Shown here in pieces: positions 25,780 to 32,734 of a DNA stretch of 32,734 nucleotides. Origin of the DNA: Vibrio zhanjiangensis (lineage in GTDB: Bacteria; Pseudomonadota; Gammaproteobacteria; Enterobacterales; Vibrionaceae). The stretch is from contig NZ_BSPW01000030.1 of NCBI RefSeq assembly GCF_030161235.1, forward strand, positions 1 to 32,734, in the 5' to 3' direction. A program made the translations under genes and the position numbers. The number at the start of each line of letters is the position of its first letter. Position 1 is the first letter of the stretch. The notes beneath the pieces are model-generated. The model saw only the letters and a program-made list of their open reading frames with translations. It did no database searches and had not been told where the DNA came from.

Positions 25780-26577
25780 ATGAATAAACCTGTGTGCAAA
25801 GCTACAATTCTAGCTTTGGTATTAGTTGGCCTTAATGCATGTTCTCTGCTCTCAAAAACTGACAGACAACCATACTACCCGTTCTTTACCTACAGTGTGT
25901 ATTCTGATGCAGACGTGAGTTTAATAGAAACTAACAATGTAGTGGCTAAAGCCATTAGATCTAATCACTATGTCAGAGTTTCTGATATTGGTGCCTTCAA
26001 CAGCAATATTGACAAAGTATTTAGTGAAGCACTAACAAGCTATTCTGTGTCGATCGACGATATTAAGACGCAAGGTTTTCACCATGGTATTGAATCAGTC
26101 ATCAAGCAATTTGCTTGCGAAGTTTATGTGAGTCAACAACCCGCCGACTCCATTCAGCTCTGCCCTCTTTCAAAAGATGTTGTCGACAATAATATACCTT
26201 ACCTGCCTTTTATTGATGGCTTAAGAGTTCACCACCGTTTAAGTAAAAAAGTGAGCGTAAACTCTGGCGATATTGAATTCGAGTTTTTCCTGAGAAGCAC
26301 CCATGAAAGATCACTTGAAACACTATGGGGAGCTGTGCACGAGCTCGGGAGTATTCCTGATTCTGAGCTTCCTTTTGATAGCTTGGTACTGACAATAAAC
26401 ATGAATGCTCACAAGAAAAGCGACTTAGATACTCGCTGGCGTTCACTACACCATGAACCCTTAGTCTTTTTCGTAATGCTTCCATCTGTCGATTTGATAT
26501 TGCAAAACAAAAATGAAATAGCAAGCATGGACTTTGCCTATGAAAAAGCGCTATTACTTATCGTAGACAGCAGGTAA
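25780..26577 (+). CDS. Unrecognised lipoprotein next to T6SS genes
   Basis: 265-residue protein with a lipoprotein signal: MNKPVCKATILALVLVGLNAC has Lys residues, a hydrophobic core and lipobox L-N-A-C with Cys21; Ser at +2 predicts outer-membrane sorting. I recognise no domain. The mature part is mixed alpha/beta, with aromatic strands (YYPFFTYSVYS), a possible disulfide pair (FACEVYV and IQLCPLS), and a C-terminal hydrophobic strand (LVFFVMLPSVDLIL). It is too long and unlike TssJ (about 160-180 residues). It lies between the prp operon and vgrG in the vgrG direction, with 166 bases and a sigma54-like site between them, so it may or may not belong to T6SS. Possible roles are a T6SS envelope accessory or a periplasmic immunity protein. 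A perfect TTGTCGACAA sits inside it at 26180-26189. Confidence 0.75.
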   Translation: MNKPVCKATILALVLVGLNACSLLSKTDRQPYYPFFTYSVYSDADVSLIETNNVVAKAIRSNHYVRVSDIGAFNSNIDKVFSEALTSYSVSIDDIKTQGFHHGIESVIKQFACEVYVSQQPADSIQLCPLSKDVVDNNIPYLPFIDGLRVHHRLSKKVSVNSGDIEFEFFLRSTHERSLETLWGAVHELGSIPDSELPFDSLVLTINMNAHKKSDLDTRWRSLHHEPLVFFVMLPSVDLILQNKNEIASMDFAYEKALLLIVDSR

Positions 26578-26665
26578 AGGAACATAATTGTGTATGCCAT
26601 CCATTCGTTTGCTTTTAATGTGAGTCAACTGGCATCCGGAGAGTAAAGTTTTATTTAAACTGATT

Positions 26666-26681
26666 TGGCAGGTACTTTGTA
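26666..26681 (+). promoter_or_regulatory. Sigma54-like promoter upstream of vgrG
   Basis: TGGCAGG, four bases, then TTGTA matches the -24/-12 consensus TGGCACG-N4-TTGCA except for two positions, with correct GG-to-G spacing. The -12 GC is GT here, which weakens it. It lies 62 bases before the vgrG ATG. In Vibrio cholerae, hcp and vgrG genes are sigma54-dependent, so the context fits. Confidence 0.45.
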
Positions 26682-26743
26682 TTCATTCGCTGGGCTCAAA
26701 GCATGTCAGCCTAATTTGTAGAAATTTTTCATAAGGATATTTT

Positions 26744-28726
26744 ATGCCTGATAAGTACTCAGCATCAGCTGGCTCTATGTCTGCAAAGGATTATAAAAGT
26801 CAGGAGCACTTAATTAGCGACCTTGTCGTGACTCAGGCTCTATCTACCCCATTCGAAATCACGGCAACTATCGTTTCCTCGACATTCAGTGCGCAGGATC
26901 AGCTAGGACAGCTGCTCACTATCAACCGTTACAGTAATGAGTCAGGGAATAATAAACTACAAAGAACCTTTAATGGTGTAATTGCGCGCATTGAACAAAT
27001 GGGTTTAGATTCCAACCTAAAATTCATGCAGTATCGAGTCACTCTCAGACCTTGGTTTTGGCTACTCTCTCATACTCATTCTTTTCGTGTTTATCAGAAC
27101 CAATCAACCAAAGATATAATCAGTGACATCTTTGATAATGCAGGATTTAAGGGTAAATACAAACTTTCAAGCCTACCATCAACCAAAAGAGAATACTGCC
27201 TTCAGTATAATGAGTCAGATTATGACTTCGTCGCCCGATTACTTGCTGAGGAAGGATTGCTTTTTTATTTCGAGCACCAATCTGGTGATCATACAATGGT
27301 CATTCAAGACGCAACCTCTCCGTTTGATAAAGCAGATGTCGCAAAGTTCGATATGAAAGAAACGCCATCAGGAAGTCTACCACTAATAGAGTCTTGGATT
27401 CCCATCATGGCATTTCATGGGACAAGTATTGAACTCACCGCGTATGATTACTCACAATCTAAACTTGTGACCAGCAAGACTAAAAATAGCAGTCATACTA
27501 TTGCAAACAACACCAAACTAGCCTCAATTATATATCCCGAGCTCGGAATTTCCGGCGACATGACCGATCTCTCAAGCAACCTTGGCAAACGTCGTATTGA
27601 ATATATCGAGCAGGACTACCAATCTATTACCGCCCAAGCAAAACACGACCTGTTTGATATTGCGACTTGGATTTCACTAAATAGCCATTTAGATAAATCT
27701 CAACTTGGTGATTTCTCGGTTATTCACATATCAACTCATTACAAAGATGACGTACAGTGTGCGACAGAGGTTAAACTTGTTCCGAAATCGACCCCCACTT
27801 ACCCCAAACCAATTGGAAAACAAACCGTCAAAGGATTGCAAAGTGCGGCGGTTGCCGGCAATACAGCAGGAGAAATTAATCAAGATGACCAAGGGCGAGT
27901 AAGAATTAAATTCCACTGGGATACTGAAGCCAGTGGAGATAAAACTAGCTGTTATGTACGAGTGGCTCAAATGATGGCAGGGAGTGGCTATGGGACTCAG
28001 TTTATTCCTAGAGTTGGTCAGGAGGTTCTGGTGTCTTTTATTGATGGCGATCCAGATCAACCGATTATTACAGGAAGTGTCTACAACAGCGAAAATTCAC
28101 CGCCTTACAAAGAAGCAAACACAACTAAAACCGGTATAAAAACCAAGCTAACAGCGCAAGCAAATGAACTGTACTTCGATGACAAAAAGGACAACGAGCT
28201 TATCTATCTCCATGCCGCCAAAGATATTTCCCAAGAAATTGAGAACAATCATACTGAGACAGTTAAAGGAGAGCTCAGCCAGACTGTCACCAAAGCAATG
28301 ACTATTACAACCGAAGATAGTTACACTTTATCAGTAACAAAAGAGATGAATGGTTCAGCTAAATCCATCACTTTAGAAGCGGATGACTCAATTGATCTAA
28401 AGGTAGGTTCAAGCAAAATATCGATGTCGTCTTCATCGATATCAATAGAAGCAACTAACATTGATATAAAGGCAAGTAGTGCACTTAATCTGGAAGCAAC
28501 CAACGTCACTAGTAAAGCGACTTCAGCCAATAAAATGTCCGGTACCACGACTGCAATAGAGGCAACCAGTTCAAATAGCATCAAAGGCCTCAGCGTTGAA
28601 ATAAAAGCGAGCACAACATTAAAAGCCGAAGGTTCACTGAGCGCAGAGTTTAAATCAGGGCTAAAAGGAACATTCGACGGAGGGGTGTTAGGTGAATTGA
28701 AAGGAGCCATCGTCAAGGTTAATTAA
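26744..28726 (+). CDS. vgrG: T6SS spike protein VgrG (TssI)
   Basis: 660-residue trimeric spike at the tip of the T6SS tube. Residues 1 to about 380 form the gp27-like hub (LNYN-type block here ESDYDFVARLLAEEGLLFYFEHQ near 155-180). An OB-fold gp5 part follows at about 385-455 (DDQGRVRIKFHWDTEASGD, YGTQFIPRVGQEVLVSFIDGDPDQP, ITGSVYNSENSPP). The rest is a beta-helix needle made of repeated Ile/Thr/Ser/Ala strands (SKISMSSSSISIEATNIDIKAS) ending at GAIVKVN. No extra C-terminal catalytic domain is present, so this is a structural rather than an evolved VgrG. Cargo would attach through the downstream DUF6931-like protein and PAAR. It starts at ATG 26744 after AAGGA. Confidence 0.96.
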   Translation: MPDKYSASAGSMSAKDYKSQEHLISDLVVTQALSTPFEITATIVSSTFSAQDQLGQLLTINRYSNESGNNKLQRTFNGVIARIEQMGLDSNLKFMQYRVTLRPWFWLLSHTHSFRVYQNQSTKDIISDIFDNAGFKGKYKLSSLPSTKREYCLQYNESDYDFVARLLAEEGLLFYFEHQSGDHTMVIQDATSPFDKADVAKFDMKETPSGSLPLIESWIPIMAFHGTSIELTAYDYSQSKLVTSKTKNSSHTIANNTKLASIIYPELGISGDMTDLSSNLGKRRIEYIEQDYQSITAQAKHDLFDIATWISLNSHLDKSQLGDFSVIHISTHYKDDVQCATEVKLVPKSTPTYPKPIGKQTVKGLQSAAVAGNTAGEINQDDQGRVRIKFHWDTEASGDKTSCYVRVAQMMAGSGYGTQFIPRVGQEVLVSFIDGDPDQPIITGSVYNSENSPPYKEANTTKTGIKTKLTAQANELYFDDKKDNELIYLHAAKDISQEIENNHTETVKGELSQTVTKAMTITTEDSYTLSVTKEMNGSAKSITLEADDSIDLKVGSSKISMSSSSISIEATNIDIKASSALNLEATNVTSKATSANKMSGTTTAIEATSSNSIKGLSVEIKASTTLKAEGSLSAEFKSGLKGTFDGGVLGELKGAIVKVN

Positions 28727-28730
28727 AACT

Positions 28731-29300
28731 ATGTATAAAAAGATACCTTATCAAAGCAGTACTCAAATTGTACCCAGATTTCAAGCATCAGATGAAGCAC
28801 AGAAACTCTTAAGTGAAGAATTACCTATTGACCATGCAATAGTATGTCTTCAAGAAGCAGAACTCTACAATGACCTCGTCCAATTTCTTGCTCATGCGTT
28901 GCCGGTTCGAGAGTGTATTTGGTGGGCGCTATGCTGCTTATCTTCTCGCAATGATGTCTGGAGTGATGCGCAAAAGATGTCATTAGATACGGCAAAACAT
29001 TGGGCTTTGTCTCCCTCGGAGGAATTGCGCAGAAAGTCAGAGCTGCTCGCTAATCGACTGGAGCTTAACTGTGGGCCATCTTGGTTAAGTCAAGCTGTAT
29101 TTTGGAATGGTTCAGGAAGTATTGTTGCACCCGATTTACCTGTAGTCCTACCTGACCCATACTTGTACGCGAAAGCCGTTGCAGGTGCAATTAACCACGC
29201 TGCGGCCCTACCCTTTTGGGATAAAACTGCAATCTATTATGAGGATGCAATTAAAGCCGCTCTTGACATCGCCCAAGGCGGAAATGGAGGTATAGAATGA
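28731..29300 (+). CDS. DUF6931-like T6SS accessory protein
   Basis: 189-residue, mostly helical cytoplasmic protein with no signal peptide. It resembles the small proteins (DUF6931-type, name given from memory) found between vgrG and PAAR genes in Vibrio and related T6SS loci. Recognisable stretches are FLAHALPVRECIWWALCC, the helical middle (SPSEELRRKSELLANRLELN), GPSWLSQAVFWNGSGSI and the proline-rich PDLPVVLPDPYLYAKAVAGAINHAA. Trp-rich and two-Cys patch IWWALCCLSS is notable. It begins 4 bases after the vgrG stop and overlaps the PAAR gene by ATGA, so all three are translationally linked. A role as chaperone or adaptor loading the VgrG-PAAR tip is plausible but inferred from position. Confidence 0.75.
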   Translation: MYKKIPYQSSTQIVPRFQASDEAQKLLSEELPIDHAIVCLQEAELYNDLVQFLAHALPVRECIWWALCCLSSRNDVWSDAQKMSLDTAKHWALSPSEELRRKSELLANRLELNCGPSWLSQAVFWNGSGSIVAPDLPVVLPDPYLYAKAVAGAINHAAALPFWDKTAIYYEDAIKAALDIAQGGNGGIE

Positions 29301-29599
29301 CATTACCAGCGGCAAGACTAACAGATATGCACGTCTGTCCAATGCAGACTCCAGCGGTTCCACCAATCCCCCATGTTGGCGGCCCCATTACTGGCCCAGG
29401 AGCACCTACAGTTCTTATTGGAAATATGCCAGCAGCAACGCTGGGCGATGTGTGTGTATGTGTAGGTCCTCCTGATTCGATCGTCAAAGGAAGTGTGACT
29501 GTGATGATAAACAATAAGCCTGCTGCTCGAATGGGAGATACCACCGCGCACGGAGGATCTATTGTTTTAGGCATGCCCACAGTCCTTATCGGTGGCTGA
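29297..29599 (+). CDS. PAAR-domain spike tip protein
   Basis: 100-residue protein that is essentially a single PAAR domain, the zinc-bound cone capping VgrG. Features are PAARLTDMHVCPM at the start, HVGGPITGPGAPTVLIGNMPAATLGDVCVC in the middle, and NNKPAARMGDTTAHGGSIVLGMPTVLIGG at the end. His12, Cys14, His/Cys of DVCVC and His of TTAHGG are the likely zinc ligands. There is no N- or C-terminal extension carrying a toxin. It overlaps the preceding gene by 4 bases (ATGA). Confidence 0.95.
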   Translation: MTLPAARLTDMHVCPMQTPAVPPIPHVGGPITGPGAPTVLIGNMPAATLGDVCVCVGPPDSIVKGSVTVMINNKPAARMGDTTAHGGSIVLGMPTVLIGG

Positions 29600-29898
29600 C
29601 CTGGTACAAACTATCTATTAACCTGTAGTGGTAATACTGATAAGTTTATTCGTTTGCGTAGCCTCAAGTAAAATTGGTGATGCCAACACCTAAGCCATTC
29701 TTATTACGATATAAATTTACTTTATTAATATGATGCGCCACTAGTTTTTAGAAACTGATCACCATTTTAATAAAATAATGAATTTCATGCAGTTTTTTGG
29801 AAAAAAGCGTCTAAACTTTGGTATGCACTCTTATGTTTATAACAAATAACTAATTGAATAGATTATGATTTTTGTCAGTAGCTAAAGACGGACAATAT
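29600..29898. other. AT-rich gap between PAAR gene and tssA
   Basis: About 300 bases with no credible gene. The sequence is AT-rich and probably contains the promoter of the tssA-hcp-tssBC unit. No convincing sigma54 site, terminator or operator was found. Several TATAAT-like hexamers occur but none with a good -35 partner. Confidence 0.5.
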
Positions 29899-31284
29899 AT
29901 GGTAGATATTGATGCATTGGTGAAACCCATATCTGAAGAATTCCCCTCAGGTAGCTATCTTAAGTTAGACCGAAGTGCCTATCGTACTTTGCGAAACCAC
30001 TACAATACAGCGCAATCATCATTTCGGCAGCTCATCGAAACGCCTGACGCCTCAAGCGACGAGGCTAGAAGAGATGCGAACGAAACCAACTGGAATCTAG
30101 TCCGAACAACTACATTTGATGCTCTAACTTCTCAAACAAAAGATACAGAATTACTAGGCTGGTTTATTACAAGCCAGCTATTTACGCCATCACCCTATAC
30201 TAATCTAGCGGAGTCAACTAAGGTCTTAGTACAATTTGTCGAATTGTTTTGGAATACGCTTCATCCCCAGCCTCCTCTCGATAAACTCAAGAGTGACGAT
30301 GATTCCGGACGTCGTAAAGAATTGATCGAGTTTCGTATAAAGCCATTACTTCAGCTGGTCGGAGAAAGCCAAGATTCAACGGCTCTTTTTATGCCACTGC
30401 AAATGACCGACCTAGTAGGACACGTTACATATGGTGACTTTCTACGAGCAGAAAGAAACGGTACGCTTCCTGAACTCAAAGAGTCGGCATACTTGTTATA
30501 TTCTAACGAGATGGAAGATGTCGTGCGTGACATTGCGACTGCCTACGGCAATTTTGATACGGTAGAAAAACTTATTGCAGAGGAATGCCAAAAAGCGGGG
30601 GTTTCACCACTGAGCTTTAAGTTCGTCAAAGCTAACCTGTCCGAGTTGTTAAAGACAATACAGTATTTAGTTGGCGACCGATTTGCACCTTGGCCATTGG
30701 ACAACGACTTTAAACCAATAGATGAGTATCCCGAGCAAGACCAAAAAGCATTAGACCAAGATATTCTCGACTCAAAGGTATCTAACGTGAAACCTACCCC
30801 TGAACCATCATCAAGTGTCGAAAATGCATCAACAAGTCAGGCTGATAACCATCAAACATCGCCTCTAATAAACGGAATTGCCAATCGAGATCAAGCCTTT
30901 CACGAACTAAGAAGAATTTCGCAATTTTTCCAGCACACCGAGCCACACAGCCCTATTCCCTTTTTGCTTGAACGAGCAATTCGATGGGGTTATATGAGCT
31001 TGCCGGAGCTACTAAATGAGATGACAGGCGGTAATTCAAGCGCTATCACTCATATCAATCAAATTTCGGGTATGGATAACTTAGAGCCAGCCAAACTGGG
31101 ACGAATTCCTGAAACAACCAACCGAGCATTTTCCCAACCATCTGGGCTTGTACAGACGGATGTATACACACCGCCATTGCAGGCTTCAGTGTCAGCTGAA
31201 CCTGTCACCTCGAGCGAAAACACCTCCCAAAAGACAGGGACAAACACCCAGTCTGATGGTGGTTTGAGCAATTTCGAGTGGTAA
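29899..31284 (+). CDS. tssA: T6SS assembly protein TssA
   Basis: 461-residue TssA with an N-terminal ImpA_N domain. TssA primes baseplate and tube-sheath assembly and later sits at the distal end of the growing sheath. VDIDALVKPISEEFPSG opens the ImpA_N domain, followed by LLGWFITSQLFTPSPYTNLAESTKVLVQF-type helices and WNTLHPQPPLDK (the conserved F/W-P-x-P segment). After a Ser/Thr/Pro linker (about 295-325) comes a C-terminal part with NGIANRDQAFHELRRISQFFQHTEPHSPIPFLLERAIRW, the common TssA end-domain helix, then a low-complexity tail. ATG 29899 is chosen: GACGGA precedes it and the protein then starts as the family does. A TTG at 29872 has no ribosome site. Confidence 0.9.
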   Translation: MVDIDALVKPISEEFPSGSYLKLDRSAYRTLRNHYNTAQSSFRQLIETPDASSDEARRDANETNWNLVRTTTFDALTSQTKDTELLGWFITSQLFTPSPYTNLAESTKVLVQFVELFWNTLHPQPPLDKLKSDDDSGRRKELIEFRIKPLLQLVGESQDSTALFMPLQMTDLVGHVTYGDFLRAERNGTLPELKESAYLLYSNEMEDVVRDIATAYGNFDTVEKLIAEECQKAGVSPLSFKFVKANLSELLKTIQYLVGDRFAPWPLDNDFKPIDEYPEQDQKALDQDILDSKVSNVKPTPEPSSSVENASTSQADNHQTSPLINGIANRDQAFHELRRISQFFQHTEPHSPIPFLLERAIRWGYMSLPELLNEMTGGNSSAITHINQISGMDNLEPAKLGRIPETTNRAFSQPSGLVQTDVYTPPLQASVSAEPVTSSENTSQKTGTNTQSDGGLSNFEW

Positions 31285-31316
31285 ACATTACATGCTAATT
31301 AGCAAAGGAGAACAGA

Positions 31317-31838
31317 ATGGCTTCTATTTTTATGAGAATTGATGGTATTACGCCTAAAGGTGCAGCTACAGTAGAAAAAATCGGTGGTAAAGACGGGTTC
31401 TTTGCTATTGACACTGTCACTTGGAATGCCGTACGAGGCGTCGGTATAGATGTAGGTAATGCAAATAATGCTGACCAAGGGATGGTAGCACTGGGTGAGA
31501 TTAATGTTACCAGAGGATGTGACGGCGCGACTCCTTACCTAACCACATTTCTTTATGCGCCAGGTGCTGAAGGTAAAACCATCGAAGTTGTTATGACTAA
31601 ACCTAATCGTGAAGGTTCTGGTGCCGACCCATACCTCATTCTTACATTACAGGCTGCGCGCATGTCTAGCTATAACATGGTTGGGTCAGATGGCAGCCTA
31701 CCTAACGAGTCCTTTTCTTTAACCTATACACAAATTTCCAAGGCTTACTACATCGAGGGAGAAGGTGGAAAAATTGAGAAAGGGCCAGAAGTTGGCTTCG
31801 ATGCAACAACAGCTAAAGTTACCTCAACTGCTAACTAA
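31317..31838 (+). CDS. hcp: T6SS inner-tube protein Hcp (TssD)
   Basis: 173-residue tube subunit that stacks as hexamers and is expelled on firing. Family blocks are the start MASIFMRIDGI, GEINVTRGCDGATPYL (partition region), APGAEGKTIEVVMTKP, ARMSSYNMVGSDGSLPNESFSLTYTQISKAYY and the acidic end region EGEGGKIEKGPEVGFDATTAKV. The ribosome site AAAGGAGA is strong, as expected for a highly made protein. It sits between tssA and tssB with short gaps of 32 and 16 bases, so it shares their transcript; many loci instead keep hcp in a separate vgrG-linked unit. Confidence 0.95.
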   Translation: MASIFMRIDGITPKGAATVEKIGGKDGFFAIDTVTWNAVRGVGIDVGNANNADQGMVALGEINVTRGCDGATPYLTTFLYAPGAEGKTIEVVMTKPNREGSGADPYLILTLQAARMSSYNMVGSDGSLPNESFSLTYTQISKAYYIEGEGGKIEKGPEVGFDATTAKVTSTAN

Positions 31839-31854
31839 GTAAAGGAGGCCCATT

Positions 31855-32358
31855 GTGGCACTGAATTCCCAACACAAACGTGTAAGTAAAAACCGTGTGA
31901 GTATTACTTACGATGTGGAAACTAATGGCGCCGTAGAAACCAAAGAACTCCCATTTGTGGTTGGGGTAATTGGTGACTACTCTGGCCATAAGCAAGACAA
32001 AGAAGACGTTGAAGACCGTACCTTCTATAACGTAGATAAAGATAATTTTGATACTGTGATGAAACGTGTGGGACCCGAATTATCCCTTAAAGTCGACAAC
32101 GTCCTTGCTGATGACGATAGTCAGTTTGAGGCATCATTGAAGTTCAATTCAATGAAAGACTTCGAGCCAGAAGCAATCGTAGAACAAGTTGAGCCACTGA
32201 AAAAGCTTGTTGAAACCCGTAATCAACTCAAAGTACTTCTTTCTAAAGCAGATCGCTCTCGAGATCTTGAGAAGCTACTCAAAGAAGTTTTACAAAGTGC
32301 AGACACTATCAATGCATTATCTCAAGAGCTAGGCGTAAGTAAAGAAGGAGGCGAATAA
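31855..32358 (+). CDS. tssB: T6SS sheath small subunit TssB (VipA), GTG start
   Basis: 167-residue subunit that forms the contractile sheath with TssC. Features are NRVSITYDVETNGAVETKELPFVVGVIGDYSG at the N-terminus, RTFYNVDKDNFDTVMKRVGPEL, LKFNSMKDFEPEAIVEQVEPLKKL and a C-terminal helix (LEKLLKEVLQSADTINALSQEL) that binds TssC. GTG 31855 follows AAGGAGG at six bases, a very strong ribosome site. Its stop TAA shares one base with the tssC ATG (TAATG), so the two are coupled. Confidence 0.96.
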   Translation: MALNSQHKRVSKNRVSITYDVETNGAVETKELPFVVGVIGDYSGHKQDKEDVEDRTFYNVDKDNFDTVMKRVGPELSLKVDNVLADDDSQFEASLKFNSMKDFEPEAIVEQVEPLKKLVETRNQLKVLLSKADRSRDLEKLLKEVLQSADTINALSQELGVSKEGGE

Positions 32359-32734
32359 TGAGTACAGAAGCCGAAAATCAACCGCAAGCAGAAACGGCAG
32401 AAGGCTCCCTAAGTTTTCTGGATCGAGCGATAGAAGCAACCACTCAAACACCAGCGGACACGACCAAAGAACTCTTTTCAGTTCTTGCTGAGCAAGCTCT
32501 TTCAGGAACAGTAACGTGGGACAAGAATGTTACTAAAACGATTGAAAATGCGATTTCAGAGATTGACAAAAAGCTCTCCAATCAACTGTCTGAAGTCATG
32601 CAACAGAAAGATTTTCAAAAGCTTGAAGGATCTTGGCGTGGTCTACAAAAATTGGTCAAAGAAAGTGAACTAGTGTCATTACTGAGGGATCTTGACGGGA
32701 TAAATACCATTCGACTCTGTCGTATCCTTACATT
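32358..32734 (+). CDS. tssC: T6SS sheath large subunit TssC (VipB), N-terminal part
   Basis: The first 105 or so residues match TssC: an acidic start, SLSFLDRAIEATTQTPADTTKELFSVLAEQALSG, then TVTWDKNVTKTIENAISEIDKKLSNQLSEVMQQKDFQKLEGSWRGLQKLVKESEL. TssC normally has about 490-500 residues and continues after this point with a strand like TSLKLRVFN. Here codons from 32673 onward read VSLLRDLDGINTIRLCRILT instead, which is unlike the family, and the bases coincide with the repeat-like sequence at the right edge. The true gene is therefore either interrupted near 32673 or the contig end is chimeric. The frame stays open to the window edge. Confidence 0.9.
   Translation, partial: MSTEAENQPQAETAEGSLSFLDRAIEATTQTPADTTKELFSVLAEQALSGTVTWDKNVTKTIENAISEIDKKLSNQLSEVMQQKDFQKLEGSWRGLQKLVKESELVSLLRDLDGINTIRLCRILT
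32673..32734. repeat. Repeat-like sequence at right edge, related to left edge
   Basis: The last 62 bases do not encode TssC-like protein. The reverse complement of 32706-32730 aligns with 32-55 at 21 of 25 columns with one gap (shared core TACGACAGA and TGGT). A weaker second unit may lie in 32680-32705. See the left-edge entry for the alternatives. Confidence 0.5.

Noticed and set aside
28200..28726. Effector domain fused to the VgrG C-terminus
   Set aside because: The region is repetitive beta-helix needle sequence (Ser/Thr/Ala/Ile strands) to the end, with no catalytic motif.
29600..29898. Sigma54 promoter before tssA
   Set aside because: GG dinucleotides occur but none has a GC at the required spacing.

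Overview
The window looks like a 32.7 kb piece of a moderately AT-rich marine gammaproteobacterial chromosome, most likely Vibrionaceae. The RlmI, QueE, YccA, TusE, AapJQMP and PrpBCDFE-type proteins read like Vibrio-family proteins, and a type VI secretion (T6SS) locus lies at the right end. No RNA genes, CRISPR array, integrase or transposase gene were seen.

Layout. 1-898: 3' part of rsmF (16S rRNA m5C methyltransferase), whose upstream half is replaced at about position 65 by a short repeat-like sequence. 959-3718: an S1-domain CvfB-like gene, an unrecognised two-helix membrane protein and a DUF4442 hotdog protein. 3944-5499: a DAHP synthase (aroH type) followed 17 bp later by yajQ. 5553-6488: a sirohaem-synthase-like protein with an intact dehydrogenase half and a decayed, truncated methyltransferase half. 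6952-11119: the complete general L-amino-acid ABC transporter aapJ-aapQ-aapM-aapP, with a terminator hairpin after the binding-protein gene. 11315-14510: yccA, tusE, acylphosphatase, rlmI and a DUF2750 gene. 14614-15980: queE-queC for queuosine precursor synthesis. 16143-16619: a GNAT acetyltransferase. 16729-25513 (minus strand): a full 2-methylcitrate cycle operon, gntR-prpB-prpC-acnD-prpF-prpE, with two matching palindromic operators upstream of the regulator and a cluster of hairpins between prpC and acnD.

25780-32734 is the accessory part. It holds an unrecognised lipoprotein, vgrG behind a sigma54-like promoter, a small DUF6931-like protein, a PAAR spike tip, and then tssA-hcp-tssB-tssC. 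VgrG and PAAR form the needle tip, Hcp the inner tube, TssB/TssC the contractile sheath, and TssA the assembly/priming protein. The baseplate, membrane complex and ClpV would lie beyond the right edge. No toxic effector domain is visible here; the lipoprotein and the protein between vgrG and PAAR are the least explained parts of this set.

The two ends of the window are the oddest signal. Both rsmF (left) and tssC (right) lose homology to their families about 62-64 bases from the edge, and the two edge sequences resemble each other in inverted orientation (21 of 25 aligned columns with one gap). The left edge also contains two copies of a 27-base unit. Either a dispersed degenerate repeat has interrupted both genes, or the window is a contig whose ends run into a repeat or are chimeric.
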